A DNA stretch of 17,232 nt from JANLYQ01 sp031365725 (GTDB lineage: Bacteria; Actinomycetota; Actinomycetes; JACCUZ01): NCBI GenBank assembly GCA_031365725.1, contig JANLYQ010000040.1, positions 1-17,232 of the forward strand, written 5' to 3'. The notes under the pieces were generated by a model, which saw only the letters and a program-made list of their open reading frames with translations, searched no databases and was not told the origin of the DNA. Positions 12,981 to 17,232 of the stretch are shown in pieces. The first letter of the stretch is position 1, and each line of letters begins with the position of its first letter. The position numbers and the translations under genes were made by a program.

Positions 12981-15434
12981 CTACCTGCCGGCTCGGACAA
13001 GGCGCAGGTGCCGCCGGTCGCCCACCACGGCCAGCGTGCCGTCGCTATCGGTACGCCCCAGCACCGCCCCCGCCTGACGCAGGTGACGCAAGGTGACGGC
13101 CGCAGGGTGGCCGTAGTCGTTGCCGAGCCCGACGCTCACCAGTGCCAGCCGCGGCAGCAGCACCCGGAGCAGCGACGGCTCCTGGTTGGCCGAGCCGTGG
13201 TGGGCCACCTTCAGCACATCGACACGAGGCAGCCCGCCCGCGGCCAGCAAGGCGTCCTGCGCCGGACGTTCAACGTCACCGGTCAGCAGCAGCCGCAAGC
13301 CGTTGCTGTGCACCAGCAGCACGACGCTCGCGTTGTTGGGCATCGAGTCCACCCGGATGACGCGCGTCGGCCACACCACCCGCCAGCGGACCGGCCCGAC
13401 CCGCACCGTCTCCCCCGCCTGCACGAGCGAGAGTGGCACGTGCGCCCCTCGGGCCCACCCGGTCACCCGGACCAGCTCCGAGGCCGGCTCACCGAACGGG
13501 GTACGCAGGACGGCGCCGACCCGCCGGTGCCGCAAGACGCCAGGCAGCCCCTCGACGTGGTCGGCGTGCAGATGAGTCAGCACGACCAACGGGACGGTGC
13601 GCACCCCGAGCCGGCGCAGGCAGCGATCGATTGCGCGCGGGTCGGGGCCGGCGTCGACGACCACGGCAGCGCCCGGCCCGACGGACAGGGCCAGTGCGTC
13701 GCCCTGCCCCACGTCGCACACCGCCATGACCCAACCGTGCGGCGGCCAACCGGGTGCCGTTGCCGGCACCACGACGGCAGTCACGAGACCGGCCACCGCC
13801 GCTGTTGCCAGCCATCGGTGCCGGGCCAGCCGTCTCACCACGGGCACGGCAACGACGGTGGCCAGAGCCAGAAGGACCGCGCCTGCTGCAGTTGCGGGCC
13901 ACCCGAAAGCGGCGCCCGGCACGGCCGCCGAGTCCTGCGCGACCTGCACCAGCCACCACACCGGAAGCCCTGCGACATGAGCCAGCATCCCCGCCAACCA
14001 CGGGCTCACCGGCGCTGCGACCGTGACGAGCACACCCAACACGGTGGCGGGAGCAACGGCGGGCGCGGCCAGCAGGTTGGCCAGGACGGCCACCACGCTG
14101 ACCTGGCCGCTGAGCAGGACGATCACCGGCGCGCACACGAGCTGCGCGGCCAGGGGGACCGCCAGCGCCTCGGCCACCGGCCGGGGCAGTCCTCGCGCGT
14201 GCCATGCCCGGGCCCAGCCAGGAGCCACCAGCACCAGCCCGCCGGTGGCGAGCGTCGACAGGATGAAGCCGTAGGACCGCGCGAGCCACGGATCGACCAG
14301 CACGAGCACCAGGACCGCGGCAGCCAGCGCCGACGGGCTGCGGCGCTGCCGGCCGGATGCGAGAGCACTGAGCCCGACGGCTCCCATCACCGCTGCCCGT
14401 AGCACCGAGGGCTGTGGGCGCGCGAGCACGACGAACGCGACGGTCGCGAGGGCTCCTGCGACTGGCACCCACCGACCGCGCAGCCCGACCGTGCGCCCCA
14501 CCAGCAACACGAACGACACGAAGATGGCAATGTTCGCCCCGCTCACCGCAGTCAGGTGGGTGAGGCCCGCGGTGCGGAAGGCGTCGACCAGCTCCGGCGC
14601 CATCGCAGAGGTGTCGCCCAGCACGAGCCCAGGCAGCAGTCCGCGTTCGGGCATCGGCAGGCCGCTGGCGGCGCGCCGGAGCCCGCCGCGCAACGCCCCG
14701 GCCACCCGTTGGACCACCGGCGCACGACCGAGCAGACGCGGCGGCCCACGCACCATGACCACAGCTGCCACCGCCTGCCCAGGACGGGCTGGGGACAGCC
14801 GCCCGGTGAAGGTGACGTGCTGCCCCGGCAGAAGGCCGCGCCAGCGCAGGTCCTGGCCGAGCACCAGCACCGGCGCCCGCAGGTGCAGGAACCGCCCCCG
14901 CACCTGTACGTCGGTCAGCCGCACCGGCACGACCACCAGGTCGCCGAGACGGCGGGTGCCCGACGTGGTCCCGCGCCGGACCGCCGGGTCACCGGTGAGG
15001 ACACCCGTGACGATGACGATCGCCCGGTCGGCGGCGGGCGCCTGCAGACCGCTGGTGGCCAAGCCCTCCAGACGCAGAGCTCCGACGAGGCAGCCCGCCA
15101 GCAGCGCACACCCGCCCAGCACCAAGGCCCCGCGAACCGGCCGGAGGAAGGTCGAGCGCAGGGCGACCAGGCCCAGCAGAACCGCCAGCGCGCTGCCCAC
15201 CGCGAGCCACCCCGCCGACCATCCGGGGGCCGCGCCGGTCGCGACGAACGCCCCCCACCACACGAGCAACGCCGGCAGCGCCAGCCGCGCGTCTGGCAGC
15301 TCGCGGTCGCCGGGCGGGACACGGTCGCCGGGCGGTGACCGGTCGCCAGCCGATCGGCGGTCGCCGGGCGGTGACCGGTCGCCAGCCGATAGGCAGTCGC
15401 CGGGCGTGCAGGGTCCCTGGTCGTCGTCGGTCAC
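12981..15434 (-). CDS. comEC: ComEC/Rec2 DNA-uptake channel protein
   Basis: Inner-membrane protein that forms the channel for single-stranded DNA in natural transformation. The product is 817 residues. Residues 14-44 are a hydrophilic repeat tail (SPPGDR and SAGDR units). Then come N-terminal membrane helices and the DUF4131/OB-like part (about 50-220), and the Competence membrane domain, including LTHLTAVSGANIAIF and many helices up to about residue 560. The C-terminal metallo-beta-lactamase domain starts at CDVGQGDALAL. It contains the metal-binding HLHADH (His621, His623, Asp625, His626), LLLTGDVE and AHHGSANQ motifs, so the proposed nuclease that degrades the non-transported strand looks intact. 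The GTG start overlaps the comEA TGA (GTGA), implying coupling. Competence of this organism is not shown by gene presence alone. Confidence 0.94.
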   Translation of the reverse strand: MTDDDQGPCTPGDCLSAGDRSPPGDRRSAGDRSPPGDRVPPGDRELPDARLALPALLVWWGAFVATGAAPGWSAGWLAVGSALAVLLGLVALRSTFLRPVRGALVLGGCALLAGCLVGALRLEGLATSGLQAPAADRAIVIVTGVLTGDPAVRRGTTSGTRRLGDLVVVPVRLTDVQVRGRFLHLRAPVLVLGQDLRWRGLLPGQHVTFTGRLSPARPGQAVAAVVMVRGPPRLLGRAPVVQRVAGALRGGLRRAASGLPMPERGLLPGLVLGDTSAMAPELVDAFRTAGLTHLTAVSGANIAIFVSFVLLVGRTVGLRGRWVPVAGALATVAFVVLARPQPSVLRAAVMGAVGLSALASGRQRRSPSALAAAVLVLVLVDPWLARSYGFILSTLATGGLVLVAPGWARAWHARGLPRPVAEALAVPLAAQLVCAPVIVLLSGQVSVVAVLANLLAAPAVAPATVLGVLVTVAAPVSPWLAGMLAHVAGLPVWWLVQVAQDSAAVPGAAFGWPATAAGAVLLALATVVAVPVVRRLARHRWLATAAVAGLVTAVVVPATAPGWPPHGWVMAVCDVGQGDALALSVGPGAAVVVDAGPDPRAIDRCLRRLGVRTVPLVVLTHLHADHVEGLPGVLRHRRVGAVLRTPFGEPASELVRVTGWARGAHVPLSLVQAGETVRVGPVRWRVVWPTRVIRVDSMPNNASVVLLVHSNGLRLLLTGDVERPAQDALLAAGGLPRVDVLKVAHHGSANQEPSLLRVLLPRLALVSVGLGNDYGHPAAVTLRHLRQAGAVLGRTDSDGTLAVVGDRRHLRLVRAGR
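15324..15406 (-). repeat. 36-bp in-frame tandem repeat in the ComEC N-terminus
   Basis: Copies lie at 15324-15359 and 15360-15395, with a partial third copy at 15396-15406; an extra half-unit precedes the first copy. The two full copies differ at only two or three bases, so the duplication is recent. The unit encodes 12 residues of the GDR-SPP-GDR-SAG type ahead of the first membrane helix, and a change in copy number would keep the frame. Confidence 0.88.
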
Positions 15435-16711
15435 ACCCGCACCACCGGGCGGAGGTCAGCGAGCGTCGACTCACCGATGCCTGACACCTCACCGAGCTCC
15501 TCGACCGAGCTGAAGCGACCGTGCGCCGCGCGCCAGGCGACGATGCGCTGGGCCAGCACCGGTCCGATGCCCGGCAACGCGTCGAGACTCTCGACGGTCG
15601 CGGCGTTGAGGTCCAGCGGCACCAGGGGTGTCCCCGCGGTCCCAGCACCCCCTACGCCGCCGGTAGCACCCGCACCGCTCGCAGTCGACGAGCCGACCGA
15701 TCCCCCGGTCCCTGCACCACCCCCGGGAGGGCCAGCGGCGCCGTCTGCGCCGAGAATGAGTGGACCCCCGCGGCGCTGCACCAGCAGCTGCTCGCCGTCG
15801 ACCAGCACCCTTGCGAGGTTGACGCTGGCCTGTCGCGCGGTGCTGCTGAAGCCGCCGGCCGCGCGCACCGCGTCGACGACCCGGGCGCCGGTGGGCAGCT
15901 GCACCAGGCCCTGGCGACGGACCGCGCCGACGACGTGCACCAGCACCGGCGAACCCGCATTCGCACCCGACCTCGCACCCGCACCCGAGGCCGCACCCGA
16001 ACTCGCATCCGTGCCCGTGCCTATGCCTGTGCGCGTGCCCGAGGCGACACCCGAGGCCAGCACCAAAGCGCCAGAGCCGGTGGTCACACCGGCCGCTGAC
16101 GCGCTCCCTCTCGGGAGTCGTCGGTCCACCTGCGGCGCAGCCTGAGCCGAGGGCTGGGAACGCCAGACCATCAGCGCCGCCACCAGCACGGCAACCACCA
16201 GCACGACGGCCACACCGACCACGGCGGGCCGGCTGGGCGCCCAACGAGCCGCACCCCAGGAGGGACGCGGCAGCCCCCCCGCCACCAGAAGGTCGATCAC
16301 ACGACGGGCCGGGGCTCGCCGAGCGGGCCGGGCCACCGGGCCTGACTGCACCGGGACCGCCGGGACGACCGGGGGCACCGGGCGCTGCGGCACCCAGGCA
16401 GCGGTGGGCGACACCGTCTCGGGCCACAGGTCGGCCGGGACCTCGACGGCCGTCGAGCGCCCCGGACTGCCAGCCGCACCGGCAGCCACCTCACCCGCCG
16501 GGTCCCCCTGCGCGTGCACGACGGCCAGGAGTCGCCCGAGTCCGCCGCCAGGGGAAAGATCGCGGCTCACTGCTCGCCCGTCGGCCGCGGGTGCGCCGAT
16601 CGCGTCACCGGCGGTAGCCCGCCGGTGCCGGGCAGGCTGGGCAGGCTGGGCACGCGGGGCGGGCCGGGCAGGCTGGGCACGCGAGGCGGGCTGGGCAGGT
16701 TGAGGTGCCAT
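15431..16711 (-). CDS. comEA: ComEA-type helix-hairpin-helix DNA-binding protein
   Basis: Membrane-anchored receptor that binds incoming double-stranded DNA and passes it to ComEC. The product is 426 residues, long for the family because of low-complexity segments. Order: a cytoplasmic Pro/Ala/Gln repeat tail (1-30); further disordered sequence; one membrane helix (about 164-183); a Ser/Gly/Thr-rich linker (about 200-254); an SLBB domain (about 256-311, VLVHVVGAVRRQGLV); a Gly/Ala linker; and the HhH pair (366-426) with LDLNAATVESLDALPGIG and VSGIGESTLADL. The ATG at 16711 is chosen because TAGCGT lies seven bases before it, suggesting a leaderless mRNA; a GTG at 16744 would add 11 residues. 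comEC overlaps its stop. Confidence 0.92.
   Translation of the reverse strand: MAPQPAQPASRAQPARPAPRAQPAQPARHRRATAGDAIGAPAADGRAVSRDLSPGGGLGRLLAVVHAQGDPAGEVAAGAAGSPGRSTAVEVPADLWPETVSPTAAWVPQRPVPPVVPAVPVQSGPVARPARRAPARRVIDLLVAGGLPRPSWGAARWAPSRPAVVGVAVVLVVAVLVAALMVWRSQPSAQAAPQVDRRLPRGSASAAGVTTGSGALVLASGVASGTRTGIGTGTDASSGAASGAGARSGANAGSPVLVHVVGAVRRQGLVQLPTGARVVDAVRAAGGFSSTARQASVNLARVLVDGEQLLVQRRGGPLILGADGAAGPPGGGAGTGGSVGSSTASGAGATGGVGGAGTAGTPLVPLDLNAATVESLDALPGIGPVLAQRIVAWRAAHGRFSSVEELGEVSGIGESTLADLRPVVRV
16639..16699 (-). repeat. 27-bp in-frame tandem repeat in the ComEA N-terminus
   Basis: Near-identical copies lie at 16639-16665 and 16666-16692, followed by a partial copy to 16699. The two full copies differ at only two bases. 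The unit encodes nine residues of the PAQPASRAQ type in the cytoplasmic tail. Confidence 0.85.
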
Positions 16712-16718
16712 GTCCAGC

Positions 16719-16724
16719 ACGCTA
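16719..16724 (-). promoter_or_regulatory. Candidate leaderless -10 box of comEA
   Basis: Reads TAGCGT on the minus strand, seven bases before the ATG at 16711, so transcription would begin at the start codon. This fits the absence of a Shine-Dalgarno site there. The -35 region is not convincing. Confidence 0.35.
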
Positions 16725-16806
16725 GGCAGCCAACGGCCCCGCACACCGTGCCCGACGCCATCTGTGGATGACCAGCATGATCATCATCCTGTGGACGAAG
16801 GCGAGC

Positions 16807-17232
16807 TCAGAGCCGGGGCGCGACCACCACGGCCAGCATCCCGGGTCCGACGTGCGTGCCGACCACCGCGCCGACCTCCCCCACCACCAGCTGGCCGAGC
16901 CCCGGCACCCGCGCTCGCAGCCGGGCAGCCAGCGCGTCGGCCCGATCCTCGGCCCCCAGGTGGTGCACCGCCAGGTCCACCGGCCGGCTGCCGGCCAGCC
17001 CCACCGCCAGCTCCTCCAGCCGGGCGATGGCCCGCGAGGTCGTACGCACCTTCTCCCGCGGCTCGACCCGGCCGTCGACCAGGTGCAGGAGCGGTTTGAC
17101 CGACAGGGCCGAGCCGATGAGGGCCGCGGCCGTCCCGATGCGGCCACCTCGACGCAACGGCTCCAACGAGTCGACGTAGAACAGCGCCGCCGACGCGGCT
17201 GCCCGGTCCCGCGCCACGGCAGCAACCTCCTC
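16807..17232 (-). CDS. DegV family fatty-acid-binding protein, C-terminal part
   Basis: DegV/FakB-type protein; family members bind a fatty acid and, where a FakA kinase is present, present it for phosphorylation. Only the last 141 residues are in the window, and the 5' end lies beyond the right edge. The conserved segments are FYVDSLEPLRRGGRIG, the SVKPLLHLVDGRVEPREKVRT stretch, which lines the lipid pocket in the family, and the closing GTHVGPGMLAVVV. The protein ends 95 bases before the chosen comEA start on the same strand. Location near comEA-comEC-holA is common in actinobacteria, but no shared function is known. Confidence 0.92.
   Translation of the reverse strand, partial: EEVAAVARDRAAASAALFYVDSLEPLRRGGRIGTAAALIGSALSVKPLLHLVDGRVEPREKVRTTSRAIARLEELAVGLAGSRPVDLAVHHLGAEDRADALAARLRARVPGLGQLVVGEVGAVVGTHVGPGMLAVVVAPRL

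Noticed and set aside
13008..14402. 464-residue plus-strand frame opposite comEC
   Set aside because: Rich in His, Gln, Arg and Pro with no recognisable domain; an antisense shadow of the intact comEC.

Overview
This is a high-GC (roughly 70%) chromosomal window from an actinobacterium. The evidence is strong GC bias at third codon positions, many GTG starts, a CIRCE-controlled hrcA-dnaJ pair, actinobacterial families such as DUF3097, and the gene order dnaJ-hrcA ... hemW ... lepA ... rpsT-holA-comEC-comEA-degV. The order and protein flavour suggest Micrococcales, perhaps Intrasporangiaceae-like; that placement is an impression, not a result.

Layout. Positions 1-1343 (minus) hold the heat-shock unit: a CIRCE operator, hrcA, and the start of dnaJ. 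Divergent from it are a DUF3097 gene and a two-gene membrane-protein unit (RDD, DUF4870), ending convergent with hemW (minus). Between hemW and lepA lies the accessory part, 4776-6168. It holds a DUF559-like PD-(D/E)XK protein with an AbiEi-like N-terminus, bracketed by two mirror-image arrays of a 17-bp repeat and followed by an 8-bp tandem repeat. Then come, on the minus strand, lepA with a downstream Uma2-family gene and a MOSC-domain gene. Divergent from lepA are two tandem paralogous APH-family phosphotransferases and rpsT. The right end (minus) reads degV, comEA, comEC, holA: DNA-uptake genes with the DNA polymerase III delta subunit.

Most of the window is conserved housekeeping content: chaperone regulation, radical-SAM heme chaperone, translation factor LepA, ribosomal protein S20, replication clamp-loader subunit and competence proteins. 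The stretch most worth a second look is 4776-6102. Eight copies of one 17-bp motif are arranged +++- on the left and +--- on the right of a single nuclease-like gene, so the two flanks are inverted copies of each other, with the same 23-nt loop in the innermost hairpin. This resembles a REP/RAYT-type unit, but with a DUF559-like protein in place of a tyrosine transposase. Whether it is mobile or functional is inference.

Other notes: three proteins (ComEA, ComEC, first APH) begin with in-frame DNA minisatellites. The CIRCE placement favours a downstream GTG start for HrcA. No stretch longer than 300 bases lacks a gene, and I saw no tRNA, rRNA, CRISPR array or recognisable insertion sequence.
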